Positions 1 through 9,272 of a stretch of DNA of 33,151 nucleotides are shown in pieces. The translations under genes were made by a program, and so were the position numbers. A model generated the notes under the pieces. The model searched no databases. It had not been told where the DNA came from and saw only the letters and a program-made list of their open reading frames with translations. Each line of letters opens with the position of its first letter. The stretch's first letter is position 1. The stretch is from assembly GCA_000169995.1 (NCBI GenBank), contig AAZW01000055.1, forward strand, positions 1-33,151, given 5' to 3'. The stretch is from Vibrionales bacterium SWAT-3. GTDB taxonomy: Bacteria > Pseudomonadota > Gammaproteobacteria > Enterobacterales > Vibrionaceae.

Positions 1-299
1 ATTACTCGTTGTATTTTGATTATTATTTCGCCGACTCGTTTGCGCTGTGAACAGGCAGTACGGTTAGCGATGATTATGCGATGAGTATAACAAATGGCGC
101 CTAATTTTATACGCAATAATACTTGATTCTCGGCGTAAATAATTAGCATGAAATATAAGCATAAAAATATAGTATGACATTTTGTTCAGGCGTGATATAA
201 CGTTTTTTAGTAAATTTTTGGTATTAAGATCACTAATTTACGTCACTTATTTTATATCGTGAAATCCCAAAGATAGGGATATATGCCGGAAGCTTAGAT
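1..299. other. Intergenic lead-in, no gene seen
   Basis: This AT-rich stretch precedes the diguanylate cyclase gene. I see no convincing coding region, RNA gene or strong hairpin. A short reading frame open at the left window edge runs to about position 81 but shows nothing recognisable. The promoter of the downstream gene is presumably here, but I cannot place it with confidence. Confidence 0.5.
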
Positions 300-1595
300 G
301 TGAAGTGGATCCATAAGATAGTCATCTTTTTAGTTATCGCGACGCTTGCCATAGTGCAGTACTACCGTGTTAGCGGAAATCGTGTGATAACGGCAATTAC
401 ACCAGACAAATATGAGTTTATTGCAACCAGTGATCAGGTCGATAGAGGCGTGAGTACGTCTCAACTATCCTTCGCTAATGGGCAGTACATTCTTGATTGT
501 GAACTGAAAGAGTCTGAGTACCCTTGGCCTTATTGTGGCTTGTCGATTCGTATTGACCCAGATATCACGGTTGGCCTCGACCTTTCCCAGTATCACACTT
601 TTAGAGTCAACATCGATTACCACGCGGAAGCGGACTCTAGCGGCCGTTTACGAACCTACCTACGCAATTACAACCCTGCTTATTCGGTTCCGGATAATGA
701 GTACACGCATAAGTACAATGGCATGGAGTTTTCGCCAGGTGTCGATGGCGGCGTGATTGAAATACCGATTAAAAACCTTCAAGTGATGACATGGTGGCTT
801 GCAGATAATGACATCGCGCTAGAGCACTCTGCTCCCGAGTATTCCAACGTAAATATGGTGGAGTTCGCGACGGCATCAGGCGCAAAACTTGGGCATCATC
901 GCATTGTTATTCGTAGTATCGAATTTGAGGGTTCTTACATCACCGGCGAGAGCTTGTTCTTAATCTTGCTGTTTGTTTGGGTTGGTACTGGCACCGTATT
1001 CTTAATTTCAGAGTTACACAACTCGCGCAAACGTATGGTGATTGCCGAGAAAAGACATCATCATCTTAAGAACGTTAACCGAGCATTAAGAGAGCAAAAC
1101 TTTGAGTTCTCGGAAATGGCGCATCGTGATGAATTGACCGGAATCCTTAATAGGCATGCGATTCGAGACTGGCTGAAGATGCAGTCACAACATGTCAAAC
1201 AAGGGCACGGTAAGTTAAGCATGCTCTATCTTGATATTGATTACTTCAAGAATGTGAACGATAAATACGGCCATCAAATGGGTGACCATATTCTAAGAGA
1301 ATTTAGTATGGTGGTCGGTAGTGCAATCAGCCCGACAGATAAATTGGTGAGATGGGGTGGTGAAGAGTTCATTGTTTTTTGCCCTGAGACTGATCTTGGT
1401 GAAGCGCAAAGAAAAGCTGAGAAAATTCTCCTCTTAGTTAGCCAACACCTTTGGGTCCATGGTGACCCACTGACCTGCAGTATTGGTGTTGCTGAAATGA
1501 AGCAAGAGAGGGTGACAGAGACGATTGCTCGCGCTGACGAGGCGCTCTATCAAGCTAAACACTCAGGACGCAATCAGGTGATCTTGAGCCACTAA
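300..1595 (+). CDS. Membrane-anchored diguanylate cyclase (GGDEF)
   Basis: Likely makes cyclic di-GMP from two GTP at the inner membrane in response to a periplasmic signal. A membrane segment lies at residues 5-22, a periplasmic region of about 190 residues follows, a second membrane segment is at 217-238, then a short linker and a GGDEF domain from about 270 to 431. The active-site motif is GGEEF (353-357) in the context RWGGEEF, and the metal-binding LDIDYFK is at 311-317, so the enzyme should be active. The inhibitory site (RxxD) reads SPTD at 344-347, so product inhibition is probably weak or absent. The start is a GTG at 300; an ATG two bases earlier is immediately followed by a stop in its frame. 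The gene is monocistronic with a terminator just downstream. The ligand of the periplasmic region is unknown. Confidence 0.9.
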   Translation: MKWIHKIVIFLVIATLAIVQYYRVSGNRVITAITPDKYEFIATSDQVDRGVSTSQLSFANGQYILDCELKESEYPWPYCGLSIRIDPDITVGLDLSQYHTFRVNIDYHAEADSSGRLRTYLRNYNPAYSVPDNEYTHKYNGMEFSPGVDGGVIEIPIKNLQVMTWWLADNDIALEHSAPEYSNVNMVEFATASGAKLGHHRIVIRSIEFEGSYITGESLFLILLFVWVGTGTVFLISELHNSRKRMVIAEKRHHHLKNVNRALREQNFEFSEMAHRDELTGILNRHAIRDWLKMQSQHVKQGHGKLSMLYLDIDYFKNVNDKYGHQMGDHILREFSMVVGSAISPTDKLVRWGGEEFIVFCPETDLGEAQRKAEKILLLVSQHLWVHGDPLTCSIGVAEMKQERVTETIARADEALYQAKHSGRNQVILSH

Positions 1596-1623
1596 TCTGC
1601 AAATTGTTTTGATTACTTTATAA

Positions 1624-1656
1624 GCCACACGTGCATATGTGACGTGTGGCGTTTTT
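1624..1656 (+). terminator. Rho-independent terminator of the GGDEF gene
   Basis: A 9-bp perfect stem (GCCACACGT at 1624-1632 with ACGTGTGGC at 1642-1650) is followed by GTTTTT. It lies about 30 bases after the GGDEF stop codon. Confidence 0.85.
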
Positions 1657-1718
1657 GTGCGCGCTGTATGAGTCTACTCTCTAAAGCTTTTGTTGGTTTG
1701 TTTGGATAACGTATTGAA

Positions 1719-2069
1719 ATGATTTCACTGTTCTTTAAATGTTTGCTTGGTGCCGCAGCGGTTTTGTTGATTGCACTGTTGTCGAAAAGTAAGAGTTTTT
1801 ACATATCAGGGCTTGTACCTTTGTTTCCTACTTTTGCCTTGATTGCTCATTACATTGTCGGCACAGAGCAAACCATGGTAGAGCTGCGTACCACCGCACT
1901 GTTTGGCCTGTTTTCTCTGGTGCCATACGCGGCTTATTTAGGGGCTGTTTATGTGTTTAGCTATCGCTACAGCTTAGTGTCGACTCTGTCGCTGGCAACA
2001 GTGGTGTGGGTGCTGTGTGCCTGTATGTTGCTTATCGGCTGGACGCGTGTTGTACCAAGTGTGGCGTGA
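1719..2069 (+). CDS. glpM: GlpM family inner-membrane protein
   Basis: A 116-residue, almost entirely hydrophobic protein with about four membrane helices. The stretch SGLVPLFPTFALIAHYIVG near residues 30-48 is characteristic of the GlpM family (first described in Pseudomonas in connection with alginate and glycerol metabolism; biochemical role unclear). The length fits the family. It stands alone between the GGDEF terminator and a plus-strand terminator at 2177-2236, so it is probably its own transcription unit. No catalytic residues can be pointed to. Confidence 0.8.
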   Translation: MISLFFKCLLGAAAVLLIALLSKSKSFYISGLVPLFPTFALIAHYIVGTEQTMVELRTTALFGLFSLVPYAAYLGAVYVFSYRYSLVSTLSLATVVWVLCACMLLIGWTRVVPSVA

Positions 2070-2129
2070 GAGTTGGCTTTTAGAGCGGGAATGGTTGCTT
2101 GATAGGGATGTAAGTACCCAAACAAAAAA

Positions 2130-2146
2130 GGTGGCGAGGAGCCACC
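2130..2146 (-). terminator. Terminator hairpin for the dicarboxylate transporter gene
   Basis: GGTGGC at 2130-2135 pairs with GCCACC at 2141-2146 around a 5-base loop. Read on the minus strand the stem is followed by TTTTTTG, so it serves the transporter gene that ends at 2316, although it lies about 170 bases beyond that stop. Confidence 0.7.
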
Positions 2147-2176
2147 AAAAAGGGAAATCGTTTTATTATTCTTTTT

Positions 2177-2236
2177 AAATGCCCGCTTAGTGATAACCTC
2201 AAGTAAATGATGGCTTCACATTGAGTGGGCATTTTT
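2177..2236 (+). terminator. Possible long-loop terminator downstream of glpM
   Basis: AAATGCCCGCT (2177-2187) pairs with AGTGGGCATTT (2224-2234), 11 pairs including one G-U, followed by TT on the plus strand. The loop is 36 bases, so folding is less certain than for a compact terminator. Confidence 0.5.
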
Positions 2237-2315
2237 ATACTGGCTGAGCGGGGGAACTGCAGCCAGTTATGTCAGAGCTTTTGCTTATGCAGCTCTCTTT
2301 ATCAGTGTTTACTTC

Positions 2316-3686
2316 TTACCAGAAGATCCAAGCGAACAGTGTTAGCACTAGGATACAAACTAGGTTTAGAACCATACCAATTCGCATCATCTCTTTCTGC
2401 TTGATATGACCTGAGCCAAATACAATCGCGTTCGGTGGTGTTGCAACAGGTAACATGAAGGCACAAGATGCAGCGACAGCGATTAATGCAGACAGGATAA
2501 CTGGCGACATACCTAATGCTTCAGCAATAGTCGCGAATACTGGTACTAACAGTGCTGCACTTGCTGTGTTACTTGCAAACTCTGTTAGGAATACCACGAA
2601 TGCGACTACCGCTAGAATCGTTAGTAGAACACCTGCTGTTTCTAGGAAACCACTTAATGAGTGCGCTAGGAATACGCTGGTGCCAGTCGCTTTAAGGATG
2701 TTACTTAGACAGATACCACCACCGAACAGAATCAATACACCCCAGTCGGTTGTCTTCTCAACATCTTTCCATTCTACCGCTCGAGAAGCGCCCAGCAGTA
2801 CGATTGCACCAATTGCAACTAAGCTATCGAACTTAGAGAAGCCGCCGATCATTGCGTTGATTGGTTTACCGAAAATCCACAGAGTCACGGTGAGTAGGAA
2901 GATAGACAGTGTGATTTTCTTGCTGTTTGTCCATTCTACTGGCGCGTGGTCTAGCTCGAACTTGTGGTTTAGTTTTGGCTTAGTCATCACGTAAAGAATC
3001 AACATTGCGATTGGCAATAGAATCATCGAGATTGGTAGGCCAAGTGCCATCCATTCTGTGAAGCTAAGACCAACTTCCGCAGCAGCGATAGCGTTCGGTG
3101 GGCTACCTACTAGTGTTGCGATACCACCGATAGACGCACAGTAAGCGATACCTAGTAGCACGAACACGTAAGTATTGCGGTCTTCGCTTTGGTCTACTTT
3201 GTTCATGATGCCAAGAACCAGAGGAAGCATCATTGCGGTTGTTGCTGTGTTAGAAATCCACATAGACAAACCAGCACTCACACCGAATAGCATGAATACC
3301 GCGACCGACATTCTGCCTTTTGCGATCAACAGAACTTTGTCAGCAATCGCTTTATCAAGTTCTTGCTTGTTTAGCGCGGCAGCAAGAGCAAAACCACCCA
3401 TAAATAGGAAGATGATTGGGTTAGAGAAGTTCGCCAATGCAGCGGGTGTGTTGAAGACACCAAACAGGACAGCCAAGAGTGGAACAAGCAGAGCGGTGAT
3501 GCTGACATGAATAGCTTCGGTTAACCATAGAACCGCAACGAACACGAGAATACTCAAACCAGTATTGACTTGTGATTCGAAAGGAAGGGTGTTGAGCAAG
3601 AGTGCGAATAGCGTGAAATTACCAATTAATATCATGCTGTTGCGGGTAAACAACCAGTGTTTCAGTGTAGTAACAAGTGCCGTCAT
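2316..3686 (-). CDS. DASS/SLC13 family sodium-dicarboxylate symporter
   Basis: Inner-membrane carrier for C4-dicarboxylates such as succinate, fumarate and malate, driven by sodium; VcINDY of V. cholerae is the structural model of the family. At 456 residues it matches the usual length. Both family signature loops are present: SNTATTAMM near residue 145 and SNTASAALL near 370, each followed by the paired proline-containing motif (GSPPNAIA near 193; ATPPNAIVFG near 415) that coordinates sodium and substrate in the two inverted repeats. A strong Shine-Dalgarno (AAGGAG) lies 7 bases before the ATG. It is the last of three minus-strand genes (maeA, sanA, this one), but 199 bases and a hairpin separate it from sanA, so it likely has its own promoter. 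Nearby malic enzyme suggests a malate-related role; exact substrate is inferred. Confidence 0.9.
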   Translation of the reverse strand: MTALVTTLKHWLFTRNSMILIGNFTLFALLLNTLPFESQVNTGLSILVFVAVLWLTEAIHVSITALLVPLLAVLFGVFNTPAALANFSNPIIFLFMGGFALAAALNKQELDKAIADKVLLIAKGRMSVAVFMLFGVSAGLSMWISNTATTAMMLPLVLGIMNKVDQSEDRNTYVFVLLGIAYCASIGGIATLVGSPPNAIAAAEVGLSFTEWMALGLPISMILLPIAMLILYVMTKPKLNHKFELDHAPVEWTNSKKITLSIFLLTVTLWIFGKPINAMIGGFSKFDSLVAIGAIVLLGASRAVEWKDVEKTTDWGVLILFGGGICLSNILKATGTSVFLAHSLSGFLETAGVLLTILAVVAFVVFLTEFASNTASAALLVPVFATIAEALGMSPVILSALIAVAASCAFMLPVATPPNAIVFGSGHIKQKEMMRIGMVLNLVCILVLTLFAWIFW

Positions 3687-3869
3687 AAGGCGCTCCTTTT
3701 GTTTATCCTCGTTTATGGATGCACTTGCTTCATAGAGCTGTGCTTATTGTTTTTCGAGGAATATTGACTTCATGTAGGGTTGGGCTTTGTTGAGGGAATG
3801 TTACTTAAGTTAATAAAGGGGCGTTGGTGTGTTTTTGTGTAACAGTAGGGAAATGTGAGGCAACAAATT

Positions 3870-3893
3870 CAAAATGTGTAGATTTCTACACAT
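3870..3893 (-). terminator. Hairpin overlapping the sanA stop codon
   Basis: ATGTGTAGA (3874-3882) pairs perfectly with TCTACACAT (3885-3893) around a 2-base loop; on the minus strand it is followed by TTTTGAATTTG. The sanA stop codon is inside the stem. The tail is imperfect, so termination may be partial and the hairpin may instead protect the mRNA end. Confidence 0.55.
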
Positions 3894-4647
3894 CGGTCTC
3901 TGAAGGGGCAGAAATAGGACTTGGAATTGGTGATATTTCTTGTTTTGGGCTAGGTTGAATAGGCTCTTTCGGGCCAAGGAATTTCGGCGTTGTACCCATA
4001 ATATATAGGTCGAGGAAGGCTTTGGTACGAGCAAACACTTCACGTAAACGTATTGATGTTCCGGAGTGGTGAGTCGGCCCAGAAACCGCCAAACATTGCG
4101 CGTGAATGTCATAAGAGTTGGCGATGAATAGCGCTCGTTCACAGTGGAATTTTTGAGTGATGATTAGGAAGTTGTCGGTATCGAAGATCTTTTTCGCACG
4201 AACAATTGAGTCTAAGGTTCTAAAGCCCGCGTAGTCGAGGTTGATGCGTTCATCAGGAACCCCCGCTTTTAATAAGTCGCGCTTCATTGTCCACGGCTCA
4301 TTGTAAGAGCGGTGAGCGTTGTCGCCACTTAATAGAAATTGGTCCACTTTTTCACGGTCGAACAGTTCTATCGCCGCTTCAATACGGTGTTTGTAATAGT
4401 CGTTGAGTGTTCTACCTAAGTATTTGCTGGTACCCAGTACGACAGCAACCTCTACTTCTGGCACCTCATCGATGTCATAGATGATGCGGTCTTCGGCTTG
4501 CCACGAAACCCAATAATCGATCGCAATAACTGTAGCGCTGCCTATCAAGAACACAATGAAAGCGCCATACAGAAAACCTTGCAGTTTTTTGTATGCTTTT
4601 AATAAGTAGTTACGGCAAATGTGAGAATCGAATTTCACTCTCGGCAT
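3886..4647 (-). CDS. sanA: SanA/ElyC/YdcF (DUF218) family envelope protein
   Basis: Inner-membrane protein of the SanA group, linked in E. coli to envelope barrier function (vancomycin exclusion at high temperature). One membrane helix lies at about residues 20-40 of the chosen form, and the DUF218 domain follows on the periplasmic side. Recognisable stretches are VVLGTSKYLG, LLSGDNAHRSYNEP, LDYAGFRTLDS and ITQKFHCERALFIA, closely matching E. coli SanA in order and wording. The proline-rich tail of about 30 residues is variable. The reading frame opens upstream to 4752, but that would place the start inside the maeA terminator; ATG at 4647 (AAAGGA just before it, tightly spaced) or 4665 are better. 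Reaction unknown. Confidence 0.8.
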   Translation of the reverse strand: MPRVKFDSHICRNYLLKAYKKLQGFLYGAFIVFLIGSATVIAIDYWVSWQAEDRIIYDIDEVPEVEVAVVLGTSKYLGRTLNDYYKHRIEAAIELFDREKVDQFLLSGDNAHRSYNEPWTMKRDLLKAGVPDERINLDYAGFRTLDSIVRAKKIFDTDNFLIITQKFHCERALFIANSYDIHAQCLAVSGPTHHSGTSIRLREVFARTKAFLDLYIMGTTPKFLGPKEPIQPSPKQEISPIPSPISAPSETDV

Positions 4648-4735
4648 AGTCCTTTGACTGAGCATTATTTTTTGAGTGCTCGATAATACCAAATAAAAAT
4701 GAGAAAAATCAGTTAAAAAGACAAGACAATGTAAA

Positions 4736-4763
4736 GAAAAAAGCCCCTTCAATGGCAGGGGCT
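4736..4763 (-). terminator. Rho-independent terminator of maeA
   Basis: AGCCCC (4742-4747) pairs with GGGGCT (4758-4763); on the minus strand the stem runs into TTTTTT. It lies about 37 bases after the malic enzyme stop and shows that sanA is transcribed separately. Confidence 0.85.
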
Positions 4764-4799
4764 ATTGTAAGAGTGGTATTTGAGAACAAGTACGCTCTA

Positions 4800-6488
4800 T
4801 TAGAATGCAGTACGCTTGTAGCGACGGTAAACCGGTTGCCAGAAGTGCTGGTCAATCGCTTGTTGTAGTGCTTCTTCTGTGATCTCTAGTGCAACACCTT
4901 GTTCAATCGCTTTCTTACCAACAGCAAAAGCAATCTTCTTAGATACAGTGTGGATCTCTTCAAGTGGTGGAAGTAGAGCGCCAGAACCATTGATTGCTAG
5001 TGGAGAACACGTCGCAAGTGCACGGCTCGATTCCATTAGCATTTCGTCAGTGATACGTGAAGCGTTTACAGCCAACACACCAAGGCCAATACCTGGGAAG
5101 ATGTAGCTGTTGTTACACTGAGCGATTGGGTAAGTTGTGCCGTTGTGAACCACTGGCTCAAATGGGCTACCTGTTGCTACTAGTGCTTTACCATCTGTCC
5201 AACGAATGATGTCGTTTGGTGTTGCTTCAACACGGCTTGTTGGGTTCGATAGTGGGAACACGATAGGGCGTTCGCAGTGAAGGTTCATCTCTTTGATGAC
5301 TTCTTTGCTGAATAGACCCGGTGCACCAGATACACCAACCAATACTGTTGGTTTTGCGTGACGAGCAACGTCTAGTAGAGAGAAACCAGTACCATCGCTT
5401 TCCCAGTCTTTAGTGTTCGCGTTGGTTTGAACTAGGCGCTGTTGGAAATCAAGCAGGTTCTGCATGCCTTCCTGTAGTAAGCCCCAACGGTCAACCATGT
5501 ATACTTGAGAGCGTGCTTGCTCGTCGCTGATACCTTCAGACACCATTTGAGCGATGATCGCTTCTGCGATACCACAACCTGCAGAGCCTGCACCCAAGAA
5601 GGTGATACGTTGGTCTGAAAGTTTGCTGTTTGCTGCTTTACATGCTGCAAGTAGAGAACCCACAGTTACCGCTGCTGTCCCTTGGATATCATCGTTGAAA
5701 CAACAGATGCGATCTTTATAGCGCTCAAGTAGAGGCATTGCGTTCTTCTGTGCGAAATCTTCGAACTGAACTAGCGCATCAGGCCAACGACGTTGAACGG
5801 CTTGGATGAACTCTTCAACGAATGCATCGTAATCAGCACCTGTGATACGAGGGTGACGCCAGCCCATGTACATTGGGTCAGCAAGACGTTGAGGGTTGTT
5901 TGTACCAACATCAAGTACGATTGGTAGCATGTAAGCTGGGCTGATGCCGCCACATGCTGTGTACAGTGCTAGTTTACCGATTGGAATACCCATGCCACCG
6001 ATACCTTGGTCTCCCAAACCAAGAATGCGCTCACCGTCCGTAACCACGATAACTTTAACGTTGTGGTTTGTCGCATTATTCAGTAGGTCATCGATACGAT
6101 CGCGGTTCGGGTAAGAGATAAACAGACCACGACCACGACGGTAGATATTTGAGAAGTTCTCACATGCTGCGCCAACCGTTGGCGTGTAAATGATAGGCAT
6201 CATTTCAGAGATGTGGTTTTGAACTAAACGATAAAAAAGCGTTTCATTAGTGTCTTGGATGTTACGAAGGTAGATATGCTTATCCATATCACTTTCGAAG
6301 TTACAATATTGTTTATATGCACGTCCAACTTGCTCTTGGATTGTTTCCGTTGTTTCCGGTAACAAACCTTCAAGGTTAAAAGAGCTACGCTCTTCAGCAG
6401 TGAATGCGCTGCCTTTGTTTAGAAGGGGTGTACTTAGTAGAGCAGGACCAGCATAAGGGATATATAGAGGGCGTTTATCGTTGTTCAT
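4800..6488 (-). CDS. maeA: NAD-dependent malic enzyme, oxaloacetate-decarboxylating
   Basis: Converts malate to pyruvate and CO2 with reduction of NAD, feeding C4 acids from the TCA cycle into pyruvate. At 562 residues it matches the MaeA/SfcA type rather than the larger MaeB fusion. Family motifs are in order: YTPTVG near 100, VVTDGERILGLGDQGIGGMG near 150-170 (substrate and divalent metal), FNDDIQGTAAVT near 270, the nucleotide-binding GAGSAGCGIAEA near 305, and FPLSNPTSRVEA near 415. Specificity for NAD over NADP is inferred from overall similarity to MaeA. The gene has its own terminator and is transcribed away from the helicase gene, with 184 bases between the two starts. Together with the DASS transporter two genes downstream it fits malate or other C4-acid use. 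Confidence 0.95.
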   Translation of the reverse strand: MNNDKRPLYIPYAGPALLSTPLLNKGSAFTAEERSSFNLEGLLPETTETIQEQVGRAYKQYCNFESDMDKHIYLRNIQDTNETLFYRLVQNHISEMMPIIYTPTVGAACENFSNIYRRGRGLFISYPNRDRIDDLLNNATNHNVKVIVVTDGERILGLGDQGIGGMGIPIGKLALYTACGGISPAYMLPIVLDVGTNNPQRLADPMYMGWRHPRITGADYDAFVEEFIQAVQRRWPDALVQFEDFAQKNAMPLLERYKDRICCFNDDIQGTAAVTVGSLLAACKAANSKLSDQRITFLGAGSAGCGIAEAIIAQMVSEGISDEQARSQVYMVDRWGLLQEGMQNLLDFQQRLVQTNANTKDWESDGTGFSLLDVARHAKPTVLVGVSGAPGLFSKEVIKEMNLHCERPIVFPLSNPTSRVEATPNDIIRWTDGKALVATGSPFEPVVHNGTTYPIAQCNNSYIFPGIGLGVLAVNASRITDEMLMESSRALATCSPLAINGSGALLPPLEEIHTVSKKIAFAVGKKAIEQGVALEITEEALQQAIDQHFWQPVYRRYKRTAF

Positions 6489-6672
6489 TGGATGCCTAAT
6501 ATGGGAGAAAGGGTAACTGAAAAATGATAACGGTTTAGTTATTCAATTGTAAATAGTTTCTCCCCGATCTTGGCAAACAAAATGATATTCTTTCTCCTAT
6601 CCCACAGTTATCGAATTCTAACGTCATAATTCGTTATACTTTGCTCACATTTTTTCGCGGCTCTCTCTTTTT

Positions 6673-9069
6673 ATGTCTCAACTTCCCATCGATAGCTATC
6701 AAAGTACTTTCCATCAACAGCTCACCGATTCTCACCTTGTTGTAGAAGCTGAAACCGGTTCGGGTAAATCAACGCGCTTGCCAATTTGGGCATCTCAACA
6801 TGGGCGTGTGCTAGTGGTAGAACCAAGAAGAATTGCTTGTACATCGCTAGCTAAGTTTCTAGCCAAAGAGTCGGGTGAAAAGCTGGGCAGCAAAGTGGGT
6901 TATGCCATCAAGCTTGAAGCGCAATATAACGAGCAGACTGACGTAGTATTCGTTACGCCCGGTATTGCCTTACGTTGGTTAGCAGAAGATGGGCTAGCCG
7001 GCTTTGATGTTATTGTTGTGGATGAGTTTCACGAAAGGCGTTGGGACATCGACTTGCTGGTGGCGATGCTTAAGCAGAAGGCGAGTCACCGTTTGGTCAT
7101 CACATCGGCAACCATCGAAGGGGAGCGTCTCGCTGATTATCTACAAGCGAACAGGATCAGTTGTGAGGGAAGAACTTATCAGGTTGATATCGAGCACAGA
7201 GCAAATGAATCTAGGGCTTTGCCAGATAGTCGACATCTAGAGCAACGCATCGCGGAAGAGGTGAATCATCAACTTATTGCATCGCACGGCGATATCTTGG
7301 TTTTCCTTCCGGGCAAGAAAGAGATTGTGCAATGTGAGCAAGCGTTGGCAAAACATCCGGATCTGCAAGTTGTTAAATTGCATGCCTCGGTGAGTGACAA
7401 GGAGCGAGACCTCGCGCTATCTGGTCGCAATACGGGTAACGAAAGTGGCAATAGAAACGATGGCAGAGGCTTGCGAAAGGTCATTCTCGCAACCAACGTG
7501 GCTGAAACCTCGCTAACCATTCCCGATATTGGTGTGGTGATCGATTCTGGATTGGAAAGAAGAACGGTTCAACGTAATGGCAGAACTACGTTGATGCTGA
7601 AATCCATATCACGCGCCAGTGCCAAGCAGCGAGCAGGCCGTGCAGGTAGGGTAATGGACGGTGTTTGTGTTCGTTTGTATGGTGAGCATGCAGCATTAGA
7701 ATTAGTCACGCCACCAGAATTGCAGCGTGAAGAGCTGACTGAGCCGATGTTGGCAGCGGCATGCAGTGGCTTCACTTTGGAGAGTTTGTCTTTCCTCGAT
7801 CCCATTCCAGAAAAATCGCTATACAGCGCAACACAAACTTTGCTGACGATGGAAGCGATTGGCGACGATCATCAAATTACCGAGCACGGAAAAAAGCTTT
7901 ACCCACTACCGATAGATGCTTTGTATGCCGACATTGTTACCCGTATTAAAACCAAAGCATTGAAAGAGGCGATGGTCGATCTCACGGCTGCATTGTCTGT
8001 GCCTGCTCGTTTATATCAGTTACCCAATAATCCTGAACATTTGGAAGCGCTCGCTCAGCAAGAAAAAGAGGGCTGTGATTTAACCTTGTTGATTCAGATT
8101 GTGCGTGGTCGTGATTATCCACACCTAGAAATCGACCAACAAGCTTTGGAGGAAGCACAAGGGCTTGCCGAGCAAATGCGTGAAGTGTTTGAGCTTCCTC
8201 AGTTGGAAGTTGCCTCTCGCTACCAACGTACCGCTCTACTTGAAACCATCATTAAGCTGCATCCTGAGTTGGTGTTTGTACGTCGTTTAAAAAGAAGAGA
8301 GGCGTTTGCTAACGGTTCACTAGAGGTGGTGCTTGGTCGACAAAATCGCTTTCCTGATAATGCGCAGGCTATGTTGGTGTTTGATACTCACAGCCTTCCC
8401 GGGCGAGGAGTTAAGCAGACATTGACTCTCGCAACGACCACAGCACCAATTGCGCTTGATCTGATGGTTGAGGCTGAACTTGGCGAATGGCAACAGGGCG
8501 AAACTGTGGTCAATGACGATGGTGTATTTACCGAGATGGATTTGGTGTACGCAGGTCGCACAATCACGACAAAACTGGTGGCAGCAGAAGGTCAGTTGTC
8601 CTTAAAGCCTATCGTGGATCTAGTGGTAACTGGTACTCAGCTTCCTGATTTTGCCAAGGCTCGCACTCAAGAGATAAAGCACTGGCAGTTGTACGTGAAA
8701 CTTGGGCTGGATGAGCAAACCAAGTTTAGCTCCGATATCGAACTACTGAGCTTTGAATCGTGGTTTATTGAGCAGCTTGAAGTGCTAGGAGTTACCGATG
8801 TCAGTGAGCTTGAAATGTTTGATGATACGGACATTCCTTTTGAAGGTATCCCTAGTTGGCTATATGCAGAGTTCGCTGAAAAGTACCCGTTCTCACTCAT
8901 TCTTGCTGACTTGAACTTGGGGGTTGAGTACCTTGTGGGAAGAAAGTTGATTTACGTTCATTATCAGTCGGGTAGTAGAAAAGCACCGCCGAAACGATGG
9001 GAGCTACCAACTTGGTCTGGCTGGCGTATTCAGTACAAAAAGGCGAGTCGAATTATTGATATAAAATAG
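6673..9069 (+). CDS. HrpB-like DExH-box ATP-dependent helicase with divergent C-terminus
   Basis: An ATP-driven RNA or DNA helicase of superfamily 2. The N-terminal two thirds carry all the core motifs: Walker A AETGSGKST (about residues 27-35), DEFHER (motif II), TSAT (motif III), ATNVAETSLTI (motif V) and QRAGRAGR (motif VI). DEFHER and the overall domain order are typical of HrpB. Residues from about 560 onward differ from the E. coli HrpB C-terminal domain as I remember it; this version ends in an acidic stretch (SELEMFDDTD) and a basic tail (SGSRKAPPKRW). It could therefore be a Vibrio-specific HrpB paralogue rather than HrpB itself, so I give no symbol. It stands alone, divergent from maeA. 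The substrate is unknown. Confidence 0.85.
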   Translation: MSQLPIDSYQSTFHQQLTDSHLVVEAETGSGKSTRLPIWASQHGRVLVVEPRRIACTSLAKFLAKESGEKLGSKVGYAIKLEAQYNEQTDVVFVTPGIALRWLAEDGLAGFDVIVVDEFHERRWDIDLLVAMLKQKASHRLVITSATIEGERLADYLQANRISCEGRTYQVDIEHRANESRALPDSRHLEQRIAEEVNHQLIASHGDILVFLPGKKEIVQCEQALAKHPDLQVVKLHASVSDKERDLALSGRNTGNESGNRNDGRGLRKVILATNVAETSLTIPDIGVVIDSGLERRTVQRNGRTTLMLKSISRASAKQRAGRAGRVMDGVCVRLYGEHAALELVTPPELQREELTEPMLAAACSGFTLESLSFLDPIPEKSLYSATQTLLTMEAIGDDHQITEHGKKLYPLPIDALYADIVTRIKTKALKEAMVDLTAALSVPARLYQLPNNPEHLEALAQQEKEGCDLTLLIQIVRGRDYPHLEIDQQALEEAQGLAEQMREVFELPQLEVASRYQRTALLETIIKLHPELVFVRRLKRREAFANGSLEVVLGRQNRFPDNAQAMLVFDTHSLPGRGVKQTLTLATTTAPIALDLMVEAELGEWQQGETVVNDDGVFTEMDLVYAGRTITTKLVAAEGQLSLKPIVDLVVTGTQLPDFAKARTQEIKHWQLYVKLGLDEQTKFSSDIELLSFESWFIEQLEVLGVTDVSELEMFDDTDIPFEGIPSWLYAEFAEKYPFSLILADLNLGVEYLVGRKLIYVHYQSGSRKAPPKRWELPTWSGWRIQYKKASRIIDIK

Positions 9070-9272
9070 ATAGATAAGTTTTATCTTCAAAATATTAATC
9101 AAATAGGCGCATATATGATTTTTCAGTGGTGATTATGTTACAAATTTGATTTTTATATGCCATTTTAACCAATCAAAAGGTCATAAAAGACCATTCTTCT
9201 ATATCCTATTGCTATAAAGAAAGAGTTGATAGATATTGAGTATATTGTGTTGCCAAAGTGTCGGGGGACATC

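Noticed and set aside
2455..2994. 179-residue plus-strand frame opposite the transporter gene
   Set aside because: It is antisense to a well-supported membrane protein and has no family likeness.
4648..4752. N-terminal extension of sanA to 4752
   Set aside because: It would start inside the maeA terminator, and SanA homologues begin closer to the membrane helix.
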